A DNA stretch of 64,000 nt, taken from JAPLDB01 sp038230515. GTDB lineage: Bacteria > Bacteroidota > Bacteroidia > AKYH767-A > 2013-40CM-41-45. How positions within the stretch are numbered: the stretch's first letter is position 1; every line of letters starts with the position of its first letter. The notes under the pieces are model-generated. The model had not been told where the DNA came from, did not search any database, and worked only from the letters and a program-made list of their open reading frames with translations. The stretch lies in contig JBBRND010000014.1 in the NCBI GenBank assembly GCA_038230515.1, positions 39,746-103,745 of the forward strand, in the 5' to 3' direction. The position numbers and the translations under genes are program-made. This document shows positions 27,952 through 36,168 of the stretch, one piece after another.

Positions 27952-28151
27952 AGAAAAACAGTTGATAAGGCAAAAACTTCCAACGGAAACTTTCATTAAG
28001 CGCACAGTGGCTTACATTCTTTCAACAGGAAAACTTTGTGAGTACAAATACAAATATCGCTTCAGGTAAAAAACGCCCATCAACATTTCATTTCTTAATT
28101 TATCTTCGCCCTCCCGAAATTCGTAGTTCGGAAAACATCAATCAGTAAGTT

Positions 28152-30080
28152 ATGAAAATTATTTTCCCCGATAAAAATGTGCGTGAATATCCTGACGGTA
28201 CCAATGCACTTGATATTGCTAAAAGCATCAGCGAAGGATTGGCACGGAATGTTCTCTCCGCAAAAGTGAATGGTGTTGTGCAGGATGCAACGCGCCCGAT
28301 CAATAGCGATGCAACACTTGATCTTCTTACATGGAGCAATGACGAAGGCAAGTCAACCATGTGGCATTCTTCTGCTCACTTAATGGCGGAAGCGTTGGAG
28401 AGTTTTTATCCGGGAGTAAAATTCTGGGTAGGTCCTCCGGTTGAACATGGTTTTTATTACGATGTGGATTTAGGCGAGCATAAAATTTCTTCTGAAGATT
28501 TCCCAAAGATTGAAAAGAAGATGCTTGAGCTTGCTCGATTGAATAATCCATACATGCGCAGCGAGATGAGCAAAGCGGATGCGCTGAAATACTTTTCTGA
28601 GAAAGGCGATCAATACAAACTCGATCTCCTGGAAAGACTTGATGATGGAAGCATCACTTTTTATCAGCAGGGAAATTTTACCGACTTGTGCAGAGGTCCG
28701 CACATTCCGCACACCGGTTACATCAAAGCCGTAAAGCTGATGAACCTTGCAGGTGCATACTGGAAAGGCGATGAGAAGAACAAACAGTTGACTCGTATTT
28801 ACGGAATCACATTCCCGAAACAGAAGGAACTTGATGAATACCTCGCCATGCTTGAAGAAGCAAAGAAGCGCGACCACCGCAAGATTGGTAAGGAGATGGA
28901 AATATTTATGTTTGATGATGAAGTAGGTCCCGGTCTTCCTTTGTGGTTACCAAATGGTGGTGTGTTGATCGAAGAATTAGAAAAGCTTGCGAAGAAAACC
29001 GAGAACGAAGCGGGTTACCTGCGCGTTCGCACTCCGCATATTGCGAAAGAGCGCATGTATTTAACTACAGGACATCTTCCCTACTATGCAGACAGCATGT
29101 TTCCTCCAATGGAAATGGATGGAGAGAAATATTATCTCAAGCCGATGAATTGTCCGCATCATCACAAAATATTCGGTGAGATGAATCCAAGCTACCGCGA
29201 GCTTCCTATTCGCCTTGCAGAATATGGAACATGTTATCGCTACGAACAGTCAGGAGAATTATTCGGATTGATGCGCGTGCGTTGTTTGCAGATGAACGAT
29301 GCACATATCTATTGTACCAAGGATCAGTTCGCTGATGAGTTTCGTGGAGTGAATGAAATGTACCTGAAGTATTTCAAAATATTCGGCATTGATAAATACG
29401 TAATGCGTTTCAGTACACATGCTCCTGAAAAATTAGGAAAGAAATACCTCGACAATCCTGAACTTTGGAAAGAGACAGAGGACATGGTTCGCAATGTTCT
29501 TATTGATTCAAATATACCTTATGTAGAAGTTGCTGATGAGGCTGCTTTCTACGGACCGAAGATTGACGTTCAGGTTTGGTCAGCTATTGGTAGAGAGTTT
29601 ACGTTGGCAACAAACCAGGTTGACTTCGGTGTGCCTGCCCGTTTCGGCATAACTTACCGTACTAAAGAGAATACGCAGGAAACTCCCATTTGCATTCACC
29701 GCGCTCCTCTCGGAACTCATGAGCGGTTCATCGGTTTCCTTATCGAGCATTATGCGGGTAATTTCCCTTTATGGCTGACTCCCAAGCAGGTAGTCATTCT
29801 CCCGATTAGCGAAAAGTATGAGGAATATGCGAAGGAAGTTTTGAGGGTACTAAAAAATTACGATATTCGCGCCCTCGTTGACGATCGGAACGAAAAGATT
29901 GGCAAGAAAATAAGGGATAACGAGATCAAGAAAATCCCTTACATGCTGATAGTTGGAGAAAAGGAGATGGAAGAAAGACAGGTTTCGGTTCGCAGGCATG
30001 GCGGAACAGATGAAGGAAAGAAAAGTGCGGAAGATTTCTGTCAGCTTATTCAAAGTGAAATTAAAATGCAACTAAGCTAA
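28152..30080 (+). CDS. thrS: Threonine--tRNA ligase
   Basis: 642 residues, full-length class II threonyl-tRNA synthetase charging tRNA-Thr in the cytosol. Order: N-terminal TGS domain (about 1-60), editing domain with HSSAH (72-76), catalytic core with MNCPHHHKIFG (zinc and motif region), RLAEYGTCYRYEQSGELFGLMRVR (motif 2), the C-terminal zinc-ligand region GTHERFIGFLIEHY, and an anticodon-binding domain ending about residue 640. Begins the run thrS-infC-rpmI-rplT, a classic conserved order. TATCTTCG at 28101-28108 is a possible -7 box without a convincing -33. Confidence 0.97.
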   Translation: MKIIFPDKNVREYPDGTNALDIAKSISEGLARNVLSAKVNGVVQDATRPINSDATLDLLTWSNDEGKSTMWHSSAHLMAEALESFYPGVKFWVGPPVEHGFYYDVDLGEHKISSEDFPKIEKKMLELARLNNPYMRSEMSKADALKYFSEKGDQYKLDLLERLDDGSITFYQQGNFTDLCRGPHIPHTGYIKAVKLMNLAGAYWKGDEKNKQLTRIYGITFPKQKELDEYLAMLEEAKKRDHRKIGKEMEIFMFDDEVGPGLPLWLPNGGVLIEELEKLAKKTENEAGYLRVRTPHIAKERMYLTTGHLPYYADSMFPPMEMDGEKYYLKPMNCPHHHKIFGEMNPSYRELPIRLAEYGTCYRYEQSGELFGLMRVRCLQMNDAHIYCTKDQFADEFRGVNEMYLKYFKIFGIDKYVMRFSTHAPEKLGKKYLDNPELWKETEDMVRNVLIDSNIPYVEVADEAAFYGPKIDVQVWSAIGREFTLATNQVDFGVPARFGITYRTKENTQETPICIHRAPLGTHERFIGFLIEHYAGNFPLWLTPKQVVILPISEKYEEYAKEVLRVLKNYDIRALVDDRNEKIGKKIRDNEIKKIPYMLIVGEKEMEERQVSVRRHGGTDEGKKSAEDFCQLIQSEIKMQLS

Positions 30081-30130
30081 AAAATCCCTTGCGAAGAATC
30101 ATTATTATAAACAGTTAAAACAACAAACCC

Positions 30131-30724
30131 ATAGCAACACCATTTACTCCCAGACCAGCTTTCTCCCTGCGCCCTTACGGACGCTATGGCGGACCGCGCA
30201 AGAAAGAAGCTGAACACAGAATCAATGATCTGATCAAAGCGCCAGAGTTGCGTTTGGTTGGTGACAATGTGAAGCAGGATGTTTACTCACGCGAAGACGC
30301 GCTGAAGTTGGCAGAGGAGTTAGGTCTTGATCTGGTGGAAGTGGTGCCTAATGCCGATCCACCGGTTTGTAAAATTATAGAGTATCAAAAGTTCTTATAC
30401 GATAAAAAGAAAAAAGAGAAAGAGTTAAAATCGAAACAGCTGAAGCAAGTTGTAAAAGAAATCCGCTTCGGACCAAACACAGATGAACATGATTTCAATT
30501 TCAAAGTGAAACATGCCATCAACTTTCTCGATGAAGGAAATAAAGTAAAAGCATATGTTCATTTCAGGGGAAGAGCAATTGCATACAAAGAGAAAGGAGA
30601 AATTATCCTTCTCAAATTTGCACAGGAACTCGCTGAATATGGAAAAGTAGAAATGATGCCGAAGCTGGAAGGGAACAGAATGTTTTTGTTTCTCGCACCG
30701 CTTCCTCACAAGAAAAAGAAGTAG
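30131..30724 (+). CDS. infC: Translation initiation factor IF-3, apparent non-AUG (AUA) start
   Basis: IF-3 blocks premature subunit joining and checks start codons on the 30S subunit. The N-domain (HRINDLIKAPELRLVGDNV) and C-domain (KEIRFGPNTDEHDFNFKVKH, MMPKLEGNRMFLFLAP) are complete. The frame is open from 30119 after a TAA at 30116-30118 and has no ATG or GTG; its first TTG (30248) lies inside the N-domain and would delete HRINDLIKAPE. The best start is ATA at 30131, giving an opening of ATPFTPRPAF after Met and 197 residues. A discriminated start codon matches the known autoregulation of infC in E. coli (AUU). Lies 50 bp after thrS. Confidence 0.9.
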   Translation: MATPFTPRPAFSLRPYGRYGGPRKKEAEHRINDLIKAPELRLVGDNVKQDVYSREDALKLAEELGLDLVEVVPNADPPVCKIIEYQKFLYDKKKKEKELKSKQLKQVVKEIRFGPNTDEHDFNFKVKHAINFLDEGNKVKAYVHFRGRAIAYKEKGEIILLKFAQELAEYGKVEMMPKLEGNRMFLFLAPLPHKKKK

Positions 30725-30798
30725 GCAGTTGGCAGTTGAAGAAATAAAAAAAAATAGTAATTCGATAATTCGTAATCCATTCGTAATTCGTTGATAAT

Positions 30799-30996
30799 AT
30801 GCCTAAGCAAAAAACAAACTCAAGCGCCAAGAAGCGTTTCAAAGTAACAGGAACAGGAAAGATAAAACGCAAACATGCGTACAAAAGTCATATCCTCACC
30901 AAAAAGACCACCAAGCAGAAACGCAACCTCACTCATGCAGCACTTGTTAGTGCTGGAGATACTGACAGAGTGTTGAAGATGCTGGTGATGAGGTAG
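30799..30996 (+). CDS. rpmI: 50S ribosomal protein bL35
   Basis: 65 residues, strongly basic, with the family opening MPKQKTNSSAKKRFKVTGTG and HILTKKTTKQKRNL. Component of the large subunit. Usual place between infC and rplT; 74 bp after infC. Confidence 0.97.
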   Translation: MPKQKTNSSAKKRFKVTGTGKIKRKHAYKSHILTKKTTKQKRNLTHAALVSAGDTDRVLKMLVMR

Positions 30997-31089
30997 AATC
31001 GTTATTGGTTATTCAAAAAGCCAATTCAATTCTTAATTTCTAATTCCCAATTTCAAATTTCTATAAACCAGACAAAAAGCAATTAAGAT

Positions 31090-31108
31090 TCTTCCGGCAA
31101 ACGGAAGA
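31090..31108 (+). promoter_or_regulatory. Stem-loop in the rpmI-rplT leader
   Basis: TCTTCCG-GCAAA-CGGAAGA forms a perfect 7-bp stem 26 bp before rplT, with no T-run. bL20 autoregulates its operon by binding leader RNA in several bacteria, so this hairpin is a candidate bL20 target; that role is inference. Confidence 0.4.
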
Positions 31109-31134
31109 GCGCTTCAGTCAAAAACTAAAATCAA

Positions 31135-31479
31135 ATGCCTCGTAGTGTCAATTCAGTCGCGTCAAGAACACGCAGAAAAAAACTTCTAAAACTCGCCAAA
31201 GGTAATTGGGGAAGAAGAGGAAATGTATTAACCGTAGCCAAGCACACCGTAGAAAAAGGTTTGCAGTATGCTTACCGCGACCGCAAAGCGAAAAAGCGTA
31301 CTTACCGTTCGTTGTGGATTCAGCGTTTAAACGCTGCCGCTCGCGAACATGGAATGAGCTACTCAGAATTTATCGGAAAGATTCATAAGAACAACATTAC
31401 GCTGAACCGCAAGGCACTCGCTGATCTGGCAATGAATCATCCCGATGCGTTTAAGACAATAATAAGTTCACTCAAATAA
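31135..31479 (+). CDS. rplT: 50S ribosomal protein bL20
   Basis: 114 residues, full length, with MPRSVNSVASRTRRKKLLKL, the GRRGNVLTVAK region and IQRLNAAAREHGMSYSEF. Large-subunit assembly protein and, in other bacteria, repressor of this operon. Last gene of the thrS-infC-rpmI-rplT group; a strong terminator follows. Confidence 0.97.
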   Translation: MPRSVNSVASRTRRKKLLKLAKGNWGRRGNVLTVAKHTVEKGLQYAYRDRKAKKRTYRSLWIQRLNAAAREHGMSYSEFIGKIHKNNITLNRKALADLAMNHPDAFKTIISSLK

Positions 31480-31505
31480 CTACGCCATAGTTTTTAGTGG
31501 AAGAG

Positions 31506-31534
31506 AAGGGAGTCCGTAAGGATTCCCTTTCTTA
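31506..31534 (+). terminator. Rho-independent terminator after rplT
   Basis: AAGGGAGTCC-GTAA-GGATTCCCTT: 10-bp stem with one G-U pair and a 4-base loop, followed by TTCTTATTT. It closes the ribosomal protein operon. Confidence 0.75.
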
Positions 31535-31588
31535 TTTCTGCCTGTTGATTCCATGGTTTGAATTAAAAACATTCAGCGATATTTGAAT

Positions 31589-32953
31589 ATGATTTTTGAT
31601 CTTCAAAAGGCGAAAAGGTTTTTAATTGACAATTTTTTATGCTTGATTCTCTTTTGCACTTTCTTTTTACTCTATTTCACTCTCTCCTTCAACAACCGTC
31701 TTGCAGCCGATGATTTTTATTTTCTGAAAAATTTAAACGATCATGGATGGTGGCAAAGCATGGTTCTGTCGTGGCATTCGTGGGTTACAAGATGGAGTTC
31801 GGTATTGTGGTTGAATGTTGTTTTCTTCTCTTACAAGTTGACGGGAAGTTTTTTGGTTTATCATCTTGTAACACTTGTCGCTTTATTTTTTGCAATTGAA
31901 AGAATTTTGCTCAGTGCTTCCTCTTACTTGCACCAACCTCAAGTTTCGGGCTTCAGGTTTCAAGTTTCCCTCTTTGTTGTTTCATTCTTTTTTCTTGCGG
32001 GCAGCATTGGCGAAACTTTTTTTTGGATAACATCTACTGCAATGTACTTGTCGAGCTTTATTGCATTGTGTTTTCTTATTTCTGAAGTGATAAAAGAAAA
32101 AGTAAATTTCTTGTCAGCTTTTATTTGCATTGTTTTTTCAGCTTTTATTGGTGGAGCAGCAGAAGCAATTTCGATTTCTGGATTTTTTATTCTTGCATTG
32201 ATCCTATTTTTTCAAGTGAGGGAGAAGAAAAAATCTTGGTTATCTCTCTTGTCAATTTTGATTTTACTTGTTTCAATTATTATCAGTTATGCAGGAGAAG
32301 GCAGATTGCTTCGGCAATCCGCATTGCCACATACTTCAACGATTGATGCAATGCTCATTCCAATAAAGTCAATCGCTCAAATGGAAATTTATTTTCTGAA
32401 AGAGAAAGTGCTGTGGGCTATTTTATTTTTTCTCGCGTGGATGGGCTTCGCAGAAAGAGTTTCTATTTACAGGAGATTTAAGTCTGACATAATCCTAAAG
32501 ATTCTGGTGTGGTATGTTGCTTTGTCTTTCGTATTTCTTTTTCCGACCTGTTATTTGCTTGGAGAAATTCCACCATTTCGTGCATGGATACTTGTTTCAT
32601 TTTTGAATTGTTGTTGTCTAGTGTTGTGCGGAATAGTTTTCAGCAACCACACTTCTCTAAAACCTGAACTTGCAAAAGTGATTTCCAATTCAGCGCTTAT
32701 TATTTTGTCCTTGCTCATTACTAAAACCGCAATCGAACAAAGAAGAATAACAAAAGAGTATGCTCATGCTGTTGACGCAAGAATCGAAGTTCTCGAATCC
32801 GCTAATCCTAATGAGGGCAAGGAAATAGTTCTCGACAAACTTCCTGAATCAGGACTCTTGCTTTCTTCCGAAATATCTTCTGATACATCTGATTTCAGAA
32901 ACCGTCATCTTCAGAGCTATTACGGGTTGAAAGGCGGATTAAAGATAAAGTAA
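31589..32953 (+). CDS. Multi-spanning membrane protein, DUF6056-like (GT-C type)
   Basis: 454 residues from the ATG at 31589; a TTG two codons earlier is also possible. About eleven hydrophobic segments. After the first helix is NNRLAADDFYFLKNL, an AADD acidic motif equivalent to the catalytic or metal-binding loop of GT-C glycosyltransferases, then HGWWQSMVLSWHSWVTRWSS, characteristic of the DUF6056 group. Hydrophilic tail of about 60 residues. Likely modifies surface glycans, but no substrate can be given. Between rplT and rpsU on the same strand; the rpsU promoter begins 30 bp after its stop. Confidence 0.65.
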   Translation: MIFDLQKAKRFLIDNFLCLILFCTFFLLYFTLSFNNRLAADDFYFLKNLNDHGWWQSMVLSWHSWVTRWSSVLWLNVVFFSYKLTGSFLVYHLVTLVALFFAIERILLSASSYLHQPQVSGFRFQVSLFVVSFFFLAGSIGETFFWITSTAMYLSSFIALCFLISEVIKEKVNFLSAFICIVFSAFIGGAAEAISISGFFILALILFFQVREKKKSWLSLLSILILLVSIIISYAGEGRLLRQSALPHTSTIDAMLIPIKSIAQMEIYFLKEKVLWAILFFLAWMGFAERVSIYRRFKSDIILKILVWYVALSFVFLFPTCYLLGEIPPFRAWILVSFLNCCCLVLCGIVFSNHTSLKPELAKVISNSALIILSLLITKTAIEQRRITKEYAHAVDARIEVLESANPNEGKEIVLDKLPESGLLLSSEISSDTSDFRNRHLQSYYGLKGGLKIK

Positions 32954-32982
32954 GCGATATTACGACCTAACTTTCGCTTCCA

Positions 32983-33013
32983 TTTGGCAGATTGAAAAAA
33001 TCCTTTACTTTTG
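32983..33013 (+). promoter_or_regulatory. Consensus Bacteroidota promoter of rpsU
   Basis: TTTG (32983-32986), exactly 19 bp, then TACTTTTG (33006-33013): a perfect match to TTTG-N19-TAnnTTTG. A start near 33019 would leave a leader of about 20 nt, with no AGGAG, before the ATG at 33039. Confidence 0.85.
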
Positions 33014-33038
33014 CGCCTCCAAATTCTAAAAATTAAAC

Positions 33039-33233
33039 ATGTTAATAGTAGCAGTAAAAGACAACGAAAGCATTGATAAGGCGCTTAAAAAGTTCAAAAA
33101 GAAGTTTGAACGTACAGGTGTAGTTCGCGAATTGCGCGACCGTAAAAACTTTGAAAAACCATCCATCACAAGGCGTCAGGAAATTATCAAGGCAAGGTAT
33201 CTTGATAAGTTGCGCAGAGACGGAATTTTATAA
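33039..33233 (+). CDS. rpsU: 30S ribosomal protein bS21
   Basis: 64 residues: MLIVAVKDNESIDKALKKF, then the conserved KKKFERTGVVRELRDRK and RRQEIIKARYLDKLRR. Located near the anti-Shine-Dalgarno end of 16S rRNA in the 30S subunit. Followed by a terminator and then xerC and hpf, the usual Bacteroidota order. Its own leader has no Shine-Dalgarno sequence. Confidence 0.96.
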   Translation: MLIVAVKDNESIDKALKKFKKKFERTGVVRELRDRKNFEKPSITRRQEIIKARYLDKLRRDGIL

Positions 33234-33294
33234 GTAAAATACTTCGTATCTTTACATCACAGATTAGATTATGATCGTGGTGGAAAAGACATAA

Positions 33295-33334
33295 GGAGAG
33301 AGAGGAAAACTTCGGTTGGCTTCTCTCTTTTTTT
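33295..33334 (+). terminator. Terminator or attenuator between rpsU and xerC
   Basis: GGAGAGAGAGG pairs imperfectly with GGCTTCTCTC around AAC-TTCG-GTT and is followed by TTTTTTTATT. It ends only 9 bp before the xerC ATG, so xerC is probably expressed by read-through or leader control. Confidence 0.65.
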
Positions 33335-33343
33335 ATTGGCAGC

Positions 33344-34225
33344 ATGACGGCACGCAACAGTTTCATTCAATACATCAAGTTCGAAAAACGTTTTTCTCCC
33401 CACACCGTGCTTGCGTACGAAGGTGACCTCAATCAGTTTTTTAGCTACACCGTTGATACCTACGAAACGGAAGAGCCCTCGGAAGTAAATCATTCTATGG
33501 TTCGCAGTTGGATTGTAAGCATGATGGAAGAAAAAATTTCTCCGCGAAGCATCACAAGAAAAATTACTGCGCTGAAATCATTTTACAAATTCCTGTTGCG
33601 AAATGGCGACATCATATTGAACCCGATGCAGAAAGTTCAGGCACCGAAAATTTCAAAGCGACTTCCTGTTTATGTGGAAGAGCCGAACATGAATCTCCTT
33701 TTTACAGAAGTAAAATTTGAAGAGGGATTTATTGGAGTGCGCGATCGCCTGATGATGGAACTATTCTATTCAACAGGAATGCGCTTGTCTGAATTGGTGG
33801 GCTTGACAGAGGGAAGAATTGATTTGCATGGCTGCACTATAAAAGTTCTGGGAAAAAGAAATAAAGAGCGCATAATTCCGTTTACTGATTCATTGAAGAA
33901 CATGATCAAAAAATATCTTGCACTTGACGAAAGGAAAAATGCTTCCTCGGATCAGTTTTTTGTGAACGAGGATGGAACAGCAATGCATCCCAAACGACCG
34001 TATCACATTGTTCAGAAATACTTGAAGCAGATCACAACGATTGATAAGAAAAGTCCGCACGTTCTTCGACATACATTTGCAACACACATGTTGAACAACG
34101 GTGCTGATCTTAATTCAGTAAAGGAACTTCTAGGTCATGCGAACCTTGCAGCAACGCAAGTGTATACTCATAACACGATTGAAAAATTAAAACAGGTTTA
34201 TAAACAAGCTCATCCAAGAGCATAA
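33344..34225 (+). CDS. xerC: Site-specific tyrosine recombinase XerC
   Basis: 293 residues. Core-binding domain (about 1-85), then the catalytic domain with Arg in STGMRLSELVGL, Lys in GKRNKERIIPF, HVLRHTFATHM, LGHANLAATQ and nucleophile Tyr in VYTHNT. Partner of XerD (also in this window) at dif. Position between rpsU and hpf and the C-terminus KLKQVYKQAHPRA support XerC. Starts just after the TTTTTTTATT of the upstream terminator. Confidence 0.93.
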   Translation: MTARNSFIQYIKFEKRFSPHTVLAYEGDLNQFFSYTVDTYETEEPSEVNHSMVRSWIVSMMEEKISPRSITRKITALKSFYKFLLRNGDIILNPMQKVQAPKISKRLPVYVEEPNMNLLFTEVKFEEGFIGVRDRLMMELFYSTGMRLSELVGLTEGRIDLHGCTIKVLGKRNKERIIPFTDSLKNMIKKYLALDERKNASSDQFFVNEDGTAMHPKRPYHIVQKYLKQITTIDKKSPHVLRHTFATHMLNNGADLNSVKELLGHANLAATQVYTHNTIEKLKQVYKQAHPRA

Positions 34226-34231
34226 AAATTT

Positions 34232-34237
34232 AAGGAG
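34232..34237 (+). promoter_or_regulatory. Strong Shine-Dalgarno sequence of hpf
   Basis: AAGGAG, 8 bases before the ATG at 34246. Notable because most starts in this window, including rpsU, have no such sequence, as is usual in Bacteroidota. Confidence 0.7.
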
Positions 34238-34245
34238 AAAAAAAT

Positions 34246-34545
34246 ATGAAAGTCAGAGTTCAGTCAATTCATTTTAATGCAGATCAAAAGCTGCTTGATT
34301 TTATTAGCGAGAAGGTGGACAAACTCATTCACTTTTACGATCACATCATTGATGGAGAAGTTTTTTTGAAACTAGATAAGTCAAGTGATTTGCAGAATAA
34401 AATTGTGCAGATCAAATTACAGATTCCCGGAAACGATCTCATTACAAAACATCAATGCAAAACTTTTGAAGAGGCAACAGATCTTTGTGTAGATGCTCTT
34501 TCAAAACAGATCAAGCGCCATAAAGAGAAAATGCGTGGAGAATGA
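34246..34545 (+). CDS. hpf: Short-form ribosome hibernation-promoting factor
   Basis: 99 residues of the HPF/RaiA (sigma-54 modulation) family: MKVRVQSIHFNADQKLLDFI, acidic middle, DLITKHQCKTFEEATDLCVDALSKQIKRHK. It binds the 30S decoding region and promotes inactive 100S or 70S ribosomes in stationary phase. No C-terminal dimerisation domain, so it is the short form. Starts 20 bp after xerC. The tRNA-tuf-secE run that often follows it in related genomes is absent. Confidence 0.92.
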   Translation: MKVRVQSIHFNADQKLLDFISEKVDKLIHFYDHIIDGEVFLKLDKSSDLQNKIVQIKLQIPGNDLITKHQCKTFEEATDLCVDALSKQIKRHKEKMRGE

Positions 34546-34598
34546 GTGGATTAAATCGCCACTTCACCAAATTTTAACCAACGCTTTCAGGAGTTTCA

Positions 34599-34606
34599 TA
34601 CCTTTG
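34599..34606 (+). promoter_or_regulatory. Candidate -7 box before the lytic transglycosylase gene
   Basis: TACCTTTG fits TAnnTTTG exactly, about 97 bp before the ATG at 34703. No TTTG at the right distance upstream, so only partly supported. Confidence 0.35.
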
Positions 34607-34702
34607 TTTAGTACGTTCACGAATAAAGTAACTGAAAAGTGTAAGAGAAGAAATAGATTTGAGTGAACTTCGTTTGTTGGAAATCGTATTTGATAGGTAT
34701 TC

Positions 34703-36109
34703 ATGAACATTCACATCAGTAAATACTTTTTTGTTTTGATAGTGGCACCGAGCATATCTTTTGCTCAAGTTACGGGTGCTGCACAGCTAGTTGAGAAAAC
34801 GGTAATCAGCTACACCGATACTACGCGTTTGAGTTTTCTTCACGATCCTACTTTGTATTCACAAGGTTGGGATACGCTGGCACAAACAAAATTCTGGCGC
34901 GAAGTAACGAATCTCACAAGTGATACCTGTATCATCAACGTTTCTTCCTGTCGCCAGTCATTGCAAAAAGTTTGTCGTGGTGAGTGGTCGCAGTTGACGG
35001 AACAGGAGAAGAAATTTATCAAGGACAGTTTAAGTTGCACGAATCATCTAGATGGAAGTTCTACGTTGTTTGTTACTTCAGGCAAAGAGGAATTTTACGA
35101 ATTGAAAAAAGTTCTCCCTGAAATCAGCAAAGCAATTCATGTGTTTGAGCAGGTTGGAGTTGATCCGTGGTACGCTCAAACAATCATGTTGATTGAAAGC
35201 CCGGGAAAGACAAAAGTGAAATCATCGGTTGGTGCAAACGGACCTTTTCAGTTGATGCGTTCTGTTGCGAGACGATATGGTTTGGTTGTAAATAAATCGA
35301 GAGATGATCGTTCTGATCTTGCAAAGTCAGCGAAGGTTGCTGCGAAGTTGCTGAACACTGCATGCATTCCGAATGTGAAAAAATATCTTGAAGAATTAAA
35401 TCTTCCTTACAACGAAACTGATTTGTGGTTTCGCTTGCTGGTACTTCATGCCTATCATGCAGGCGCAGGAAATGTTCATTGCGTTTTGCAGAAGATGCAG
35501 CCACAAAAAGGTGGACTTGAATTATTCACTCAACTCTGGCAAACGGAATGCGGAGGATTTAAAAATGAGTCGCAGAATTATTCGCAGATCGCTCTTGCAT
35601 CACTTTCAAATTTTGATGAACTCATTCAGCAGGATGGCGATACTGTTTATCTTGTGAGAGGGGATAAAGAATTCAAACACTACAACCGCAAGGCAGGCAA
35701 GCCCTGGGAAGCATTTCAGTATTTGAATTCATGTCTTGCTGAATACGAAAATGATTTGGTAGAAGGAACAATTCCATACGACTATTTCATGAAACGTGTT
35801 GGGCAATTGCGTAAGGAATTAAAACCTGTAGCAGCCAAATTGACTAATGCAACTAATCATTCTCTTAACACATATCCTGCATCTGAGGAACAGATTCTGA
35901 ATCTCGCAAATCGTTTGATGAAAAAGCAGCGCTGCGATGAAGTGATTTCAATTTTGAAACTGAATCTTGATGCGCATCCGAACTCTGCCGTTACAATGGA
36001 ACTTTTAGCAAATGCTTATCTGAAGAATGGAAAGAAGCAGCTTGCTGCTGTTTATTCCAATCGTTCAATGGCAGCAAGGGAGAATGCTGAATCGGGAAGC
36101 AAAGATTGA
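34703..36109 (+). CDS. Lytic transglycosylase (SLT domain) with C-terminal TPR-like segment
   Basis: 468 residues. A signal peptide (about 1-22, ending SISFA) and a helical region lead to the SLT/goose-lysozyme domain (about 150-300). Catalytic Glu is E165 in TIMLIESPG, followed by the typical SSVGANGPFQLMRSVARRYG and HAYHAGAGNV segments. Such enzymes cleave the MurNAc-GlcNAc bond of peptidoglycan with 1,6-anhydro formation, in the periplasm. The last about 60 residues resemble one or two TPR units. Convergent with the DUF3089 gene 60 bp away. Confidence 0.85.
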   Translation: MNIHISKYFFVLIVAPSISFAQVTGAAQLVEKTVISYTDTTRLSFLHDPTLYSQGWDTLAQTKFWREVTNLTSDTCIINVSSCRQSLQKVCRGEWSQLTEQEKKFIKDSLSCTNHLDGSSTLFVTSGKEEFYELKKVLPEISKAIHVFEQVGVDPWYAQTIMLIESPGKTKVKSSVGANGPFQLMRSVARRYGLVVNKSRDDRSDLAKSAKVAAKLLNTACIPNVKKYLEELNLPYNETDLWFRLLVLHAYHAGAGNVHCVLQKMQPQKGGLELFTQLWQTECGGFKNESQNYSQIALASLSNFDELIQQDGDTVYLVRGDKEFKHYNRKAGKPWEAFQYLNSCLAEYENDLVEGTIPYDYFMKRVGQLRKELKPVAAKLTNATNHSLNTYPASEEQILNLANRLMKKQRCDEVISILKLNLDAHPNSAVTMELLANAYLKNGKKQLAAVYSNRSMAARENAESGSKD

Positions 36110-36168
36110 CTTGCCATCCGTGAGTTGAATGTGTTCAATCCAATGCATAACACCTGACGCCACTTCCT

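Noticed and set aside
33234..34702. tRNA genes or tuf operon near hpf
   Set aside because: No cloverleaf-like sequence or elongation factor gene is visible around hpf; the next gene is a lytic transglycosylase.
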